Source: JAXDAY01 sp034679345
Lineage (GTDB): Bacteria > Eisenbacteria > RBG-16-71-46 > CAIMUX01 > VGJL01
Direction of reading: 5' to 3'
Assembly: GCA_034679345.1 (NCBI GenBank)
Contig: JAXDAY010000019.1
Coordinates: 62,001-126,000, forward strand
DNA: 64,000 bases
A program made the translations under genes and the position numbers. Positions 48,380 to 56,824 of this stretch are shown piece by piece. A model generated the notes under the pieces. The model was not told the DNA's origin. It saw only the letters and a program-made list of their open reading frames with translations, and did no database searches. The first letter of the stretch is position 1. Each line of letters opens with the position of its first letter.

Positions 48380-49371
48380 CTCCGCGTATCGGCGCGGGGA
48401 ATCTCGAGCGCGGCGCAGATCCGCTCGACGCCCGGGAAGGCCGAGCCGGGCAGTCGCGAGATGAGATCCCTCCAGCGTGGATTGCGCAGGATCGACTGGC
48501 GAACGTCCTCGATCGCCCCGGCTTCGTCGCCGATTCCCATCTTCATCGATCCGCGCCAGAAGAGGATCTCGTCGTTTCCCGGGGCAAGCGTCAGGGCCGC
48601 ATCGTAGAGGCGCATGGCCGCGGCGAAGTCCTTGCGCGCGAAGGCGCCGTCTCCCTCATCCGCAAGGGCGTAGGCGCGCTGCAGGACGATGAGCCGCCGC
48701 ATCTCGGCGATCGGCTCGGGGTGATCCTCGACCCGCAGATCGACCGTCCGGTTCTTCCACGGCCGCTCGGGATCGACCATGCGCACGATAAGGATCGCCG
48801 CCGACTGACCTCCCCGCGCATCTCCTCCGGCCGCCTGGCCCGCCTCGAGCGCCGCGAGGATGCGCTCGGCAAGCGTGCCCTTGGCGCCCTCGAACGCCTC
48901 GGACATCCGATCCCACACATCGGGGGAGGCAAGGAGGTTGCCCGCGCAGACATGGTCAGAGCCGAGATGATGTCCCGCATAGGGAATGCATTCATCGCCC
49001 GTGTGGACGCCGAGGTTTCCCCTGGCGTCCAGGACGAGCACCTGCCGGACCGTCGAGAGCGAGTCGGCCTGGAGCTCCTCGACGAGCGCGGTCGTCGCGC
49101 GCGCGCCGTTACGGATCCGCTCGAGCACCCGCGGTCCGTATGCCGGCTCGACGAAGGATTGCGTCGCGACCGCTCCCACGTCCGCCTCGGCCCACGGCAC
49201 GGTCGAACCGACGGAGAACCAGTGCGACTGGACGCCCACGCCCATCTCGCCGGTCGTCGAGTCCCGCGCGACGATCGAGAAGGTGGCGCACAAATCCGGC
49301 CCTGGGCCGGTCGCCCAAGCCGAGGCAACGGTTCCCGCGCAAAAGATGAGGCATGCGGCGATCAGACGCAT
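48376..49371 (-). CDS. Exported DUF1028 (Ntn-hydrolase-like) protein with TPR-like tail
   Basis: 331 aa. Signal peptide ending ASAWA (about residue 20), then a DUF1028 domain (about 25-225) with ATFSIVARDSTTGEMGVGVQSH, VGAVATQSFVEPAYGP and GHHLGSDHVCAGNLLAS. The domain is related to Ntn hydrolases, but activity is not established. Residues about 235-325 contain tandem TPR-like helices (AYALADEGDGAFARKDFAAA). Starts two bases after the stop of the fourth membrane protein of the operon and overlaps the TonB receptor (ATGA). It would be periplasmic; whether it serves the receptor or the membrane cassette is unknown. Confidence 0.88.
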   Translation of the reverse strand: MRLIAACLIFCAGTVASAWATGPGPDLCATFSIVARDSTTGEMGVGVQSHWFSVGSTVPWAEADVGAVATQSFVEPAYGPRVLERIRNGARATTALVEELQADSLSTVRQVLVLDARGNLGVHTGDECIPYAGHHLGSDHVCAGNLLASPDVWDRMSEAFEGAKGTLAERILAALEAGQAAGGDARGGQSAAILIVRMVDPERPWKNRTVDLRVEDHPEPIAEMRRLIVLQRAYALADEGDGAFARKDFAAAMRLYDAALTLAPGNDEILFWRGSMKMGIGDEAGAIEDVRQSILRNPRWRDLISRLPGSAFPGVERICAALEIPRADTRR

Positions 49372-49373
49372 CG

Positions 49374-50012
49374 TCAGCCCAAGCTCTGGATCGTGCCCAT
49401 GATCCAGCGGATGATGAGATAGTTGAGTCGGCCGATCAGAAGCGAGACGCGCCCCATGACGGTGTAGCCGAATGCCGCGCCGAAGCCGAGCATCAGGAAC
49501 CACACGCCGATCCGGCTCGCCCCGCCCACGATTCCCTTGTGTTCCAGCGAGAAGAAGAAATAGACGAGGACCGTGAGGACGCCCACGAAGAGGATCGCGC
49601 TGTTCACGAGCCCCAGCCAGCCTCCCGCGAGGCTGAAGGGGACGATCGTGCTCTGCATCTGGGGCAGCACCTCGCCGTGAAGCTTCTGCACCATGTTCAC
49701 GCCGACGTAATAGCCGACGTAGATGGCGAGCGACCAGCGCGCCCACCAGTTGGTTTTCGGGACATAGCGGGTGTAGAGGTTCACGCCGATCAGGAGCGGA
49801 ATCAGCAGATCCCAGTTTCCTGCGAAGTCGCTCGCGAGCGGCTCGACCAGATTCGGCCGGATCGTTTGATTCGCCTCCTGGCCGATGTAGTAGCCGAGCG
49901 AGACGCCGGCGAAGAGCGATTCGGCGAAGCGGAAGAAGGGATTGTCCTTGTAGAGGAAGGAGAAGATGCAGAGGGTCAGAAACGAGGCCACCCAGACGCC
50001 GAGCAGTTCCAT
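49374..50012 (-). CDS. Membrane protein, fourth member of the unassigned cassette
   Basis: 212 aa with about six transmembrane helices (for example VWVASFLTLCIFSFLY, FAESLFAGVSLGYYIGQ, WDLLIPLLIGVNLYTRYV, LVNSAILFVGVLTVLVYFFFS, RIGVWFLMLGFGAAFGYTV). No charged catalytic motif. AGGGGA precedes the start. It lies ten bases after the preceding gene of the cassette. I do not recognise the family with certainty. The position of small loops and Gly-rich helix ends suggests a structural partner of a membrane complex rather than an enzyme; this is inference. Confidence 0.78.
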   Translation of the reverse strand: MELLGVWVASFLTLCIFSFLYKDNPFFRFAESLFAGVSLGYYIGQEANQTIRPNLVEPLASDFAGNWDLLIPLLIGVNLYTRYVPKTNWWARWSLAIYVGYYVGVNMVQKLHGEVLPQMQSTIVPFSLAGGWLGLVNSAILFVGVLTVLVYFFFSLEHKGIVGGASRIGVWFLMLGFGAAFGYTVMGRVSLLIGRLNYLIIRWIMGTIQSLG

Positions 50013-50022
50013 CGTCGTTCCC

Positions 50023-50886
50023 CTACCGCTTCCCGCGCCCGGCGAGGAAGGCCACGTTGCCCAGGATGATGAAGACGAGGATCACCGTGTGAATCACCGT
50101 CTGCGCGTCCATTCCCTTGATCGCCGTGTAAAGCCCCGCGCGGTCGTAGGTCGCGCGGGCGTCCGGATAGTGGTCGATCAAGAGCTTCTCGTATTCCGAT
50201 GCTCCCTTGAGGCCGCCCAGCAGGCCGATCATCTGCCCCGAGTTGAGATAGGCGTAGTACTTCGGCGCGGAGACCGCCGTGCACCCCACCGCTATCGGCA
50301 CGTGGAACTGGGCGTTGATCAGATTCGCCCACCACTCGCCGATGATTCCCGTGGCGAAGCTCACGACGAGCCTCATGTCGTCGTAGTTGCGCACGCGCTT
50401 CATCAGCGGGATCTCCTCCAGCGGCGTGCCGTAGCGGTCGGTAGGGAAGACGGCCGCCATGCTCTCGCCCATCTGCTTCATCGTCGCCTGGCTGCCCGAC
50501 TTGTAGCCCAGATGGACGTAGTCGATGCCGCGCCGGACCTGTGGGAAGTCGGCAAGGACACGGCTCAACGATTGATCCGCCATCGTGACTCCGCCCACGG
50601 GATACAGGGCGATCACGATCACCTTGATCCCTCTCGAGAGGCAATGACGGAGCGTCGCGTCGGCCATCGGGTCGTTCTCGGGGGAGGTGGATGGGCCGTA
50701 GTCGAAGGAGAACATGACCACGTCCTCAGGACCGAGCGACTCGACCTTGTCGTAGATGTTCCGCACGGGGGGCGTGATGGAGACCTTGAAGCCGATCGGG
50801 AAGAGGATCGGAAGCGCGGTGCCGATCGCCACGAACAGGAAGATATAGCGCCGGTCGAGCGACATCAGCTTGGTGAGCCAATCCAT
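50023..50886 (-). CDS. Membrane-tethered protein with large soluble domain, third member of the cassette
   Basis: 287 aa. Hydrophobic helix at each end (about 14-34 and 264-283), flanking a soluble alpha/beta domain of about 225 residues with strands such as DVVMFSFDYGPS, KVIVIALYPVGG and VVSFATGIIG and a final LLGGLKGASEYEKLL. The first gene of the cassette encodes a protein of identical layout that also has an LG-[SG]-[IL]-KG block just before its last helix, so the two may be distant paralogues. The phosphate-loop motif is absent. Function unknown. Confidence 0.75.
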   Translation of the reverse strand: MDWLTKLMSLDRRYIFLFVAIGTALPILFPIGFKVSITPPVRNIYDKVESLGPEDVVMFSFDYGPSTSPENDPMADATLRHCLSRGIKVIVIALYPVGGVTMADQSLSRVLADFPQVRRGIDYVHLGYKSGSQATMKQMGESMAAVFPTDRYGTPLEEIPLMKRVRNYDDMRLVVSFATGIIGEWWANLINAQFHVPIAVGCTAVSAPKYYAYLNSGQMIGLLGGLKGASEYEKLLIDHYPDARATYDRAGLYTAIKGMDAQTVIHTVILVFIILGNVAFLAGRGKR

Positions 50887-50898
50887 CGCGGCGCCCCC

Positions 50899-51591
50899 CT
50901 ACTCGTTCTTCTCGAGACCGAGGAAGGAACGCTCGATCCCGACGATGACCCGAAGAGAGAGGCTCGCCGCGCCCAGCGCGGCGCCGATCATGATCCCGCG
51001 CTGCGCTGCGGCGTTCGGCCAGTCCATGAGCCACTCGGTGAACTTCGCGAGGTAGGGCCGGCCTCCCAAGATGCTCTCTCCGAACGGGATGCGCCCGAGC
51101 ATCACGACCCCGGCCGCGACCAGGAGGATCGTCGCCTCGAGATTGCGCGCGCGGAAGGCGCGGAAGGCCGCCGAGGCCATGAAGAAGGCGAGCAGCGCGA
51201 ACATCGTCGCCTGCAGCGGGCTGAATACGAACTCCGCGCCCCACTGGAAGGGCGTGCGGCCGCCGTCGGGCGTATAGCCGATCCCCTGGAATGGCCCGAC
51301 GCGGAAGCTGCCCAGGATTCCGATGGTCGCCATCGCGAGCATGCCGAAGAGGAGGGTTGCGCCATACGGCCATCCCTTCTGCCTGCGCTCGATCTTCCTC
51401 ACGTTGGACTGCACGACGTTCACCACGCCGAGCAGGATCGCGAAGGAGGCGATGATCACCATGTAGCGTTCGAGTCGATCCTTCAGCCATTGCGACCACT
51501 CGACGTCGGGGCTCATGAAGAAGGCGACGATCGGGATCAACCCGGCGAGGGCCGTGAGCATCAGGGGCATCTGGAGTCTCAGAAATCGCAT
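50899..51591 (-). CDS. Membrane protein, second member of the cassette
   Basis: 230 aa with six predicted transmembrane helices (about 8-26, 43-62, 77-96, 124-144, 152-172, 198-218). Between helices 3 and 4 lies a conserved-looking loop (GPFQGIGYTPDGGRTPFQWG). Helix 6 is followed by a short basic-acidic tail (ERSFLGLEKNE). AGGTGA precedes the start, seven bases after the preceding stop. No family is recognised. Tight spacing with the other three genes indicates co-translation and probably one complex. Confidence 0.75.
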   Translation of the reverse strand: MRFLRLQMPLMLTALAGLIPIVAFFMSPDVEWSQWLKDRLERYMVIIASFAILLGVVNVVQSNVRKIERRQKGWPYGATLLFGMLAMATIGILGSFRVGPFQGIGYTPDGGRTPFQWGAEFVFSPLQATMFALLAFFMASAAFRAFRARNLEATILLVAAGVVMLGRIPFGESILGGRPYLAKFTEWLMDWPNAAAQRGIMIGAALGAASLSLRVIVGIERSFLGLEKNE

Positions 51592-51598
51592 CGTTCAC

Positions 51599-52375
51599 CT
51601 ACTCGATCTTCAGAAGGTCTTGCATGTGGCTGGAACCGAAGAGAAGCAGGATCGTGGCGATCACGATGTAGAGCCCCACGATCGCCTTGGTGATGTCCTG
51701 CCCCTTGATGCTCCCGAGCTGCGCCGGCTCGCGCGAGAGATAAGCGCCCGCGGCGTAGAGCTCCTCGCCGATCAATGTGTAGTCGCAAGCGCACACGAAG
51801 AAGGGGAGCTGGGCGATCTCGGCGGTCCCGGCGATCTGGATCGCCTTCGTCGTCTGTCCCGTCTCGGCGAGAAGCAGGCTCTCCGCGTAGAAGGAACCGA
51901 TCAGGAAGTTCGCGGCCGGCTTCTCTCGCACCATGATTCCCGACACCGAGGCGGTGTAGGCGAACTGGTCGTAGGTCACGTAGTGGACCATCGCTTCGGT
52001 ATAGAGATCGGGCCGTCCCTCCTCGAGGTAGGCTTCCTTGACGGTCTCGCGGGCTGCCGCGAAGGTGAGAGGGTCCTTGTTCGGCACGTCCAGATCCGTG
52101 TTGTACCGCGCCGTCATGCGCGCCACATGCCCCAGAACCGCGAGGCTCGCAATCGTCTGGTTCTCGTCGAGGCTCATGATCCCTGGAACGTAGAGGACCT
52201 TCTTGCCCAGTTCCGTCGCGCGACCCACCGCCTCGTCGATCGCGTTCAGCCCGGCGATCCGCCGGATGAAGAGGCTTCCACCGCGGCGGGCTTTGCCGAT
52301 GAAGATGAGAACGGTCGTGCAGAAGAGGATGAAGAGAAGCAGGGCGTTCGCGCGCGTGAGATTCAGTAGATCCAT
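51599..52375 (-). CDS. Membrane-tethered protein, first member of the cassette (possibly DUF6754)
   Basis: 258 aa. N-terminal helix (about 10-27), a soluble domain of about 195 residues and a C-terminal helix (about 230-250). The domain contains KVLYVPGIMSLDENQTIAS, DYTLIGEELYAAGAYLSREP and LGSIKGQD. From memory this resembles proteins annotated DUF6754, which I could not verify. AAGGAG precedes the start perfectly, 19 bases after metG. It shares layout with the third member. No catalytic motif is evident. It opens the cassette, so its expression is tied to the metG message. Confidence 0.77.
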   Translation of the reverse strand: MDLLNLTRANALLLFILFCTTVLIFIGKARRGGSLFIRRIAGLNAIDEAVGRATELGKKVLYVPGIMSLDENQTIASLAVLGHVARMTARYNTDLDVPNKDPLTFAAARETVKEAYLEEGRPDLYTEAMVHYVTYDQFAYTASVSGIMVREKPAANFLIGSFYAESLLLAETGQTTKAIQIAGTAEIAQLPFFVCACDYTLIGEELYAAGAYLSREPAQLGSIKGQDITKAIVGLYIVIATILLLFGSSHMQDLLKIE

Positions 52376-52394
52376 TCGATCTCCTTGGTGCGGC

Positions 52395-53948
52395 CTAGAC
52401 TTCGATCCGGGGGAACAGGGGCCCGCCCGGGCGCACCGGCGTGCCCGCGGCCAGCAGCCCCCATCGCAGCTGGTCGGACGACAGCGGCGTCTCGATCAAG
52501 GCGCCGGCCGACTCGATGACTCCGAGGCGATGCAGGATTTCCCCGCACTTGGCCGGCATCACTGGGGAGAGGAGAGCCGCCGCCAGCCGCAGCGCTTCCG
52601 CGGATGTCCACAGCGTCGTCGCAATGCCCGCGGGCCCCTCGGTCCGCACCGCCTTCCACGGCGATTTCTCCTCGAGGTAGCGGTTCGTCGCCCGCACCAT
52701 CTGGAGCGTCTCCTCGATCGCCGCGTGCAGTTTGAGCTCCGCGATGAGCCCGGGCACGCCCTCCGCCGTCCCGCGCGCGACCGCCTCGAGGCGCCTCTCC
52801 GCCTCGCCCGGATCGCCGGGCAGGGGAATCGCGTTCGCGAAGTGGCTGTCGAGCATCTTCTGCACGCGGTTCAGGCAGTTGCCGAGGTCGTTGGCGAGAT
52901 CCGAGTTGATCCGTCCGATCAGCGCCGGCTCGCTGAAGGTCGCGTCCTGCCCCAGGACCATGTCGCGCATGAGGAAATAGCGGAAGGCGTCGTGGCCGTA
53001 GCGCTCGGCCATCTCGATCGGCCGCACGACGTTTCCGAGGCTCTTCGACATCTTCGTCTCGGCGACGAGCCACCAGCCGTGCGCGAAGATCGTCAGCGGC
53101 AGCGGCAGATCCGCGCTCATGAGCATCGTCGGCCAGTAGACGGCGTGCGTCGTCAAGATGTCCTTGCCGATCAGGTGCAGATCGGCCGGCCACCAGGGCC
53201 TCCCTTCGGGGCGCTTGCGATCGATCACCGCGCTGTAGTAGTTCACGAGCGCATCGAGCCAGACGTAAGTCACGTACTCCGGGTCGAACGGCAATGGGAT
53301 GCCCCACTCGAGCCTGCTCCTCGGGCGGCTGATGCAGAGGTCCTCGAGCGGCCTTCTGAGGAAGCCCAGCACCTCGTTGCGCCGGGTCTCCGGCTGGATG
53401 AAGCGCGGGTTCTTCTCGATGTGGCCGATCAATCGATCCTGGTACTTCGACATCCGGAAGAAGTAGTTGCGCTCTGAGATCTGCGAAGTCGGCCGGTTGC
53501 AGAGAGGGCAGCAGTTGCCCGGCAGGAGGTCCTTCTCGGTCCAGAACCTCTCGCAGGGGGTGCAGTACCACCCCTCGTAGATGCTGTCATAGATGTCGTC
53601 CGACTTCTGGAGGCGCGCGACGAACTCGTGGACGACCTTCTTGTGCCGCTCCTCGGTCGTGCGGATGAAGTCGTCATTTCGGATCTCGAGCCTCTTCCAG
53701 AGCGACTGGTAGCGCACCACCATCTCGTCGCAATGAGTCTGGGGATCAATCCCGCGCTGGCGGGCCGCCTCCTGGACCTTCTGTCCGTGCTCGTCGACGC
53801 CGGTCAGGAAGAAGGTCTTCTGACCGGTCAGCTGGTGAAATCGCGCGAGGATGTCGGCCAGGACGGTCGTGTAGGCGTGGCCGATGTGCGGTTCGTCGTT
53901 GACGTAGTAGATCGGGGTCGTGACATAGAACGATGATTCTGGCGCCAT
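52395..53948 (-). CDS. metG: Methionyl-tRNA synthetase
   Basis: 517 aa. Charges tRNA-Met. Class I motifs His21-Ile-Gly-His24 (EPHIGHAYT) and Lys299-Met-Ser-Lys-Ser303, and a zinc knuckle of two Cys pairs (CTPCERF and CCPLCNRP). The C-terminal dimerisation/EMAP-like tRNA-binding domain of longer enzymes is missing, as in several bacteria. The ATG at 53948 gives the normal N-terminus (SFYVTTPIYYVND); the frame extends upstream without homologous content. It follows the SLOG gene by 32 bases and heads the membrane cassette. Confidence 0.97.
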   Translation of the reverse strand: MAPESSFYVTTPIYYVNDEPHIGHAYTTVLADILARFHQLTGQKTFFLTGVDEHGQKVQEAARQRGIDPQTHCDEMVVRYQSLWKRLEIRNDDFIRTTEERHKKVVHEFVARLQKSDDIYDSIYEGWYCTPCERFWTEKDLLPGNCCPLCNRPTSQISERNYFFRMSKYQDRLIGHIEKNPRFIQPETRRNEVLGFLRRPLEDLCISRPRSRLEWGIPLPFDPEYVTYVWLDALVNYYSAVIDRKRPEGRPWWPADLHLIGKDILTTHAVYWPTMLMSADLPLPLTIFAHGWWLVAETKMSKSLGNVVRPIEMAERYGHDAFRYFLMRDMVLGQDATFSEPALIGRINSDLANDLGNCLNRVQKMLDSHFANAIPLPGDPGEAERRLEAVARGTAEGVPGLIAELKLHAAIEETLQMVRATNRYLEEKSPWKAVRTEGPAGIATTLWTSAEALRLAAALLSPVMPAKCGEILHRLGVIESAGALIETPLSSDQLRWGLLAAGTPVRPGGPLFPRIEV

Positions 53949-53980
53949 GCGTGGAGGGTACACTCCGGCCGCGGGAGCGA

Positions 53981-54481
53981 TCAAGGACGGCGGGTCGCGG
54001 AGAGGGCTCGCTGGACCGCATCCGCCGCATCGCGGGCGCGCTCCGGCGCGGCTCCGAGGGAGGAATCGGGCGGATCGAGAGGCCAGGAGCCGAGGAGCAC
54101 GACGGGGCGGCGGGTCTTCATCGCAAGAGCGATCTCCGAGAGGGTGCCCCAACCTCCGCCGATCGCGATCACGGCATCCGCGGTGAGCGCGAGGATCGCG
54201 TTGCGGGCATCGCCCATCCCCGTGAAGACCGCGTGATCGACATAGGCGTTGGGGGGCGACTCGAGGGCGTCCCGGCCGGGCAGGACGGCCAATGTGACTC
54301 CGCCCGCCTGGCGCGCCCCGCGGCTCGCCGCCTCCATGACCCCCGCGCCGCCGCCGGTCAGGACCACCGCTCCGGCCCCGGCGATGCGGCGGCCGACCTC
54401 TTCGGCCGCTTCGAGATCCCGCCTCCGCGGCCTGGAGGCGCCGGAGACGAGTATCAGGGGAGCGTGCGCGGCGATCGTCAT
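53981..54481 (-). CDS. SLOG/LOG-like (TIGR00725-type) nucleotide-binding protein
   Basis: 166 aa. Rossmann-like LOG fold with two glycine-rich blocks, TGGGAGVMEAASRGA near residue 42 and IGGGWGTLSEIALAMK near residue 106. The LOG family includes cytokinin-activating phosphoribohydrolases, but the exact PGGxGTxxE block is replaced by GGGWGTLSE, matching the TIGR00725 branch, whose substrate is unknown. First gene of the minus-strand operon containing metG; the EamA transporter starts divergently 76 bases away. Confidence 0.86.
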   Translation of the reverse strand: MTIAAHAPLILVSGASRPRRRDLEAAEEVGRRIAGAGAVVLTGGGAGVMEAASRGARQAGGVTLAVLPGRDALESPPNAYVDHAVFTGMGDARNAILALTADAVIAIGGGWGTLSEIALAMKTRRPVVLLGSWPLDPPDSSLGAAPERARDAADAVQRALSATRRP

Positions 54482-54557
54482 GGCGCGACTCTACCCCAGA
54501 TCGGGGCGTCCGAAAACGGCGGACGATCCGGGCCGCCCTCGTCTATGCTCCCTCGTT

Positions 54558-55469
54558 ATGTCCATCGCTCCACATAAGGCGAAGGCCCCGCGGGCGCAGC
54601 TCATGCTCGCCTTTGTCTCGGTCTACCTGATCTGGGGATCGACTTATCTCGCCATCCGCTTCGCGGTCGAGTCGATGCCGCCCTTCCTGATGGCCGGCGC
54701 GCGTTTTCTCGTCGCGGGTGTCGCCCTCTATGTCTGGGCGCGGAGCCGGGGGGCGGCGCCCGCGACTGCGGTCCAGTGGCGCGATGGCGCGATCGTCGGG
54801 ACCCTCATGCTCCTGGGAGGCAACGGGCTCGTCTCTTGGGCGGAGCAATGGGTTCCATCAGGACTCACGGCCCTCATCATCTCCTCGGTGCCCCTGTGGA
54901 TGGGGCTCATGCACTGGATGATCGAGCCCTCGGGTCGGCCGGGCCGGCGCGGTATCGCAGGGCTCATCCTGGGATTCGCGGGCGTGGCGCTTCTGATCCG
55001 TCCGGACGGAGCCTCCTCCGGCGACACGCGCATTCTGGTCGGCGGGATCGCCCTCGTCCTCGCCTCGGCCTTCTGGGCGGCGGGTTCGCTGTACTCGCGA
55101 CGGGGCTCTTCACCAAAGGATCCGATCTTCACGACTTCGCTCCAGCTCATCGCGGGGAGCGTTTCGCTTCTGATCGCGGGGGTGATCTCGGGAGAGCTGG
55201 GCCGCCTCGACGTCGGAGCGATCACGCCCCGGTCGGGGTGGGCGCTGGCTTATCTCATCGTCTTTGGCTCGATCGTGGCGTTCAACGCCTACATCTGGCT
55301 CCTGCGCGCCACGACACCCGCGAAGGCGGCGACCTACGCCTATGTGAATCCCATTGTCGCGATGCTCCTGGGAGCCGGGCTCGCAGGGGAGGATCTATCA
55401 TCGCGGACCATGATCGCCGCCACCATCGTGATTGGCGCGGTCGTCATGATCACGACCGAGAGGCGGTGA
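54558..55469 (+). CDS. EamA-family DMT transporter (YedA-like)
   Basis: 303 aa, ten transmembrane helices in two EamA repeats (YLIWGSTYLAIRFAVESMPP, then the second from about residue 155, with ASAFWAAGSLYSRR). YedA/RhaT-type exporters move amino acids or metabolites out of the cell; substrate unknown. The N-terminal WGSTYLAIRFAVE block is diagnostic. The ATG at 54558 has no clear ribosome binding site, but it is the first in-frame start before the first helix. Unlike the other DMT gene in this window it has no histidine tail. Confidence 0.92.
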   Translation: MSIAPHKAKAPRAQLMLAFVSVYLIWGSTYLAIRFAVESMPPFLMAGARFLVAGVALYVWARSRGAAPATAVQWRDGAIVGTLMLLGGNGLVSWAEQWVPSGLTALIISSVPLWMGLMHWMIEPSGRPGRRGIAGLILGFAGVALLIRPDGASSGDTRILVGGIALVLASAFWAAGSLYSRRGSSPKDPIFTTSLQLIAGSVSLLIAGVISGELGRLDVGAITPRSGWALAYLIVFGSIVAFNAYIWLLRATTPAKAATYAYVNPIVAMLLGAGLAGEDLSSRTMIAATIVIGAVVMITTERR

Positions 55470-55570
55470 GCGACGTCGCCGGCAGTCGGGGAGAGGCGAC
55501 GCCCTGCCTTCCAAACGGCGAGCATGCTAAGCTCCGGATGCGCCCACCGATGTCGGGCCGAGGGAGGAGC

Positions 55571-56824
55571 ATGCTCGAACGAGTCCACGAGTCGCGTCTT
55601 GAGAACGGCCTCAAGGTCCTCACGATCGAAAACCCGGTGAGCCCCACCGCGAGCCTGCAAGTCTGGTACCGTGTAGGGTCCCGCAACGAGTCGACCGGGA
55701 TCACGGGGGTCTCCCACATCTTCGAGCACATGATGTTCAAGGGGACGGAGAAGCATCCGACCGGCGTCTTCGATCGGATCATCCAGGAAAACGGGATGTC
55801 GAACAACGCCTTCACGAGCCACGACTTCACCGCCTACTTCGAGAACATGGCGAGCGACCGGCTCGAGATTGCCTTCGACCTCGAATCGGACCGGATGCAG
55901 GGGCTCAGGCTCGATTCCGAGGAGTTCGAGAGCGAGATCTCGGTCATCCGAAACGAGCGTCGCCAGACGGTCGAGGATCCTCCCTTCGGGCTGATCACGG
56001 AGGAGGTCGAGTCCGCGGTCTACCGGGTGCATCCCTACCGCTGGCCCGTGATCGGATGGATGAGCGACCTGGAGTCGATAAGCCTGGAGCAGGTGAAGCG
56101 CTATTACGGCGTTTACTATCGACCCAACAACGCCACGCTCGTCGTGGCGGGCGATGTCACGCACGACCACGTTCTCGACCTCGCGGGACGTTATTTCGGA
56201 GCGATCCCGGCCGGACCCGCGGTGCCCGAGGTAGCGGTCGCGGAGCCCGAGCAGCGGGGGGAGCGGATCGTCAAGGTGCGAAAGGATGTCCAGCTTCCGG
56301 GGGTCATCGTGGCCTATCGCGTGCCGGAATCGACACACGGCGATTCTCCGGCATTGAACGTCGCTGAATACGTTCTCTTCCGCGGGAGGTCGAGCCGGCT
56401 CTACCAGAGGCTCATCTACCGCGAATCGCTCGCGACCGATCTCACGGGCGGTTTCTACATCCGCCGCGATCCATCGATCTTCTTCGTGCGCTCGGCGGCC
56501 CAGCCGGGCGTCGCGGTCGAGCGGTTGCGGGCGGCGATCGTCGAGACCCTCGAGGGGCTCGCGAGCGCTCCTCCCACGGAGAGGGAGTTGGAGAAGGCGC
56601 GAAACCAGCTCGAGGCCGACTTCGTCTTCGCCCAGGAGCACAACTTCGAGCTCGGCCAGCAACTCGGCGCCGAGGAGTGCCGATCTTCCTGGCGCGACGC
56701 CTTCCGCTTCCACGACGCCTGCCTCGCCGCGACGGCGGAGGATGTGGCGCGCGCCGCGGGGGCGCACTTCCAGGAGCGAGGGCGCACCACCGGCTATCTC
56801 ATCCCCGAAGGAGGCGCGGCGTGA
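55571..56824 (+). CDS. M16-family zinc peptidase, catalytic subunit
   Basis: 417 aa. Insulinase/pitrilysin family with inverted zinc motif His49-x2-Glu52-His53 (HIFEHMMFKG) and the distal metal Glu in the ESEISVIRNER block. Residues about 10-200 are the active domain; the second half is the structural repeat. AGGGAGGAG precedes the start. Its stop overlaps the GTG start of the next gene, whose product lacks the zinc motif; together they form the classic active/inactive heterodimer. No signal peptide is visible, so it probably acts in the cytosol or is exported otherwise. Confidence 0.94.
   Translation: MLERVHESRLENGLKVLTIENPVSPTASLQVWYRVGSRNESTGITGVSHIFEHMMFKGTEKHPTGVFDRIIQENGMSNNAFTSHDFTAYFENMASDRLEIAFDLESDRMQGLRLDSEEFESEISVIRNERRQTVEDPPFGLITEEVESAVYRVHPYRWPVIGWMSDLESISLEQVKRYYGVYYRPNNATLVVAGDVTHDHVLDLAGRYFGAIPAGPAVPEVAVAEPEQRGERIVKVRKDVQLPGVIVAYRVPESTHGDSPALNVAEYVLFRGRSSRLYQRLIYRESLATDLTGGFYIRRDPSIFFVRSAAQPGVAVERLRAAIVETLEGLASAPPTERELEKARNQLEADFVFAQEHNFELGQQLGAEECRSSWRDAFRFHDACLAATAEDVARAAGAHFQERGRTTGYLIPEGGAA

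Noticed and set aside
53949..54152. N-terminal extension of metG
   Set aside because: Arg/Pro-rich, overlaps the SLOG gene and precedes the normal MetRS N-terminus.
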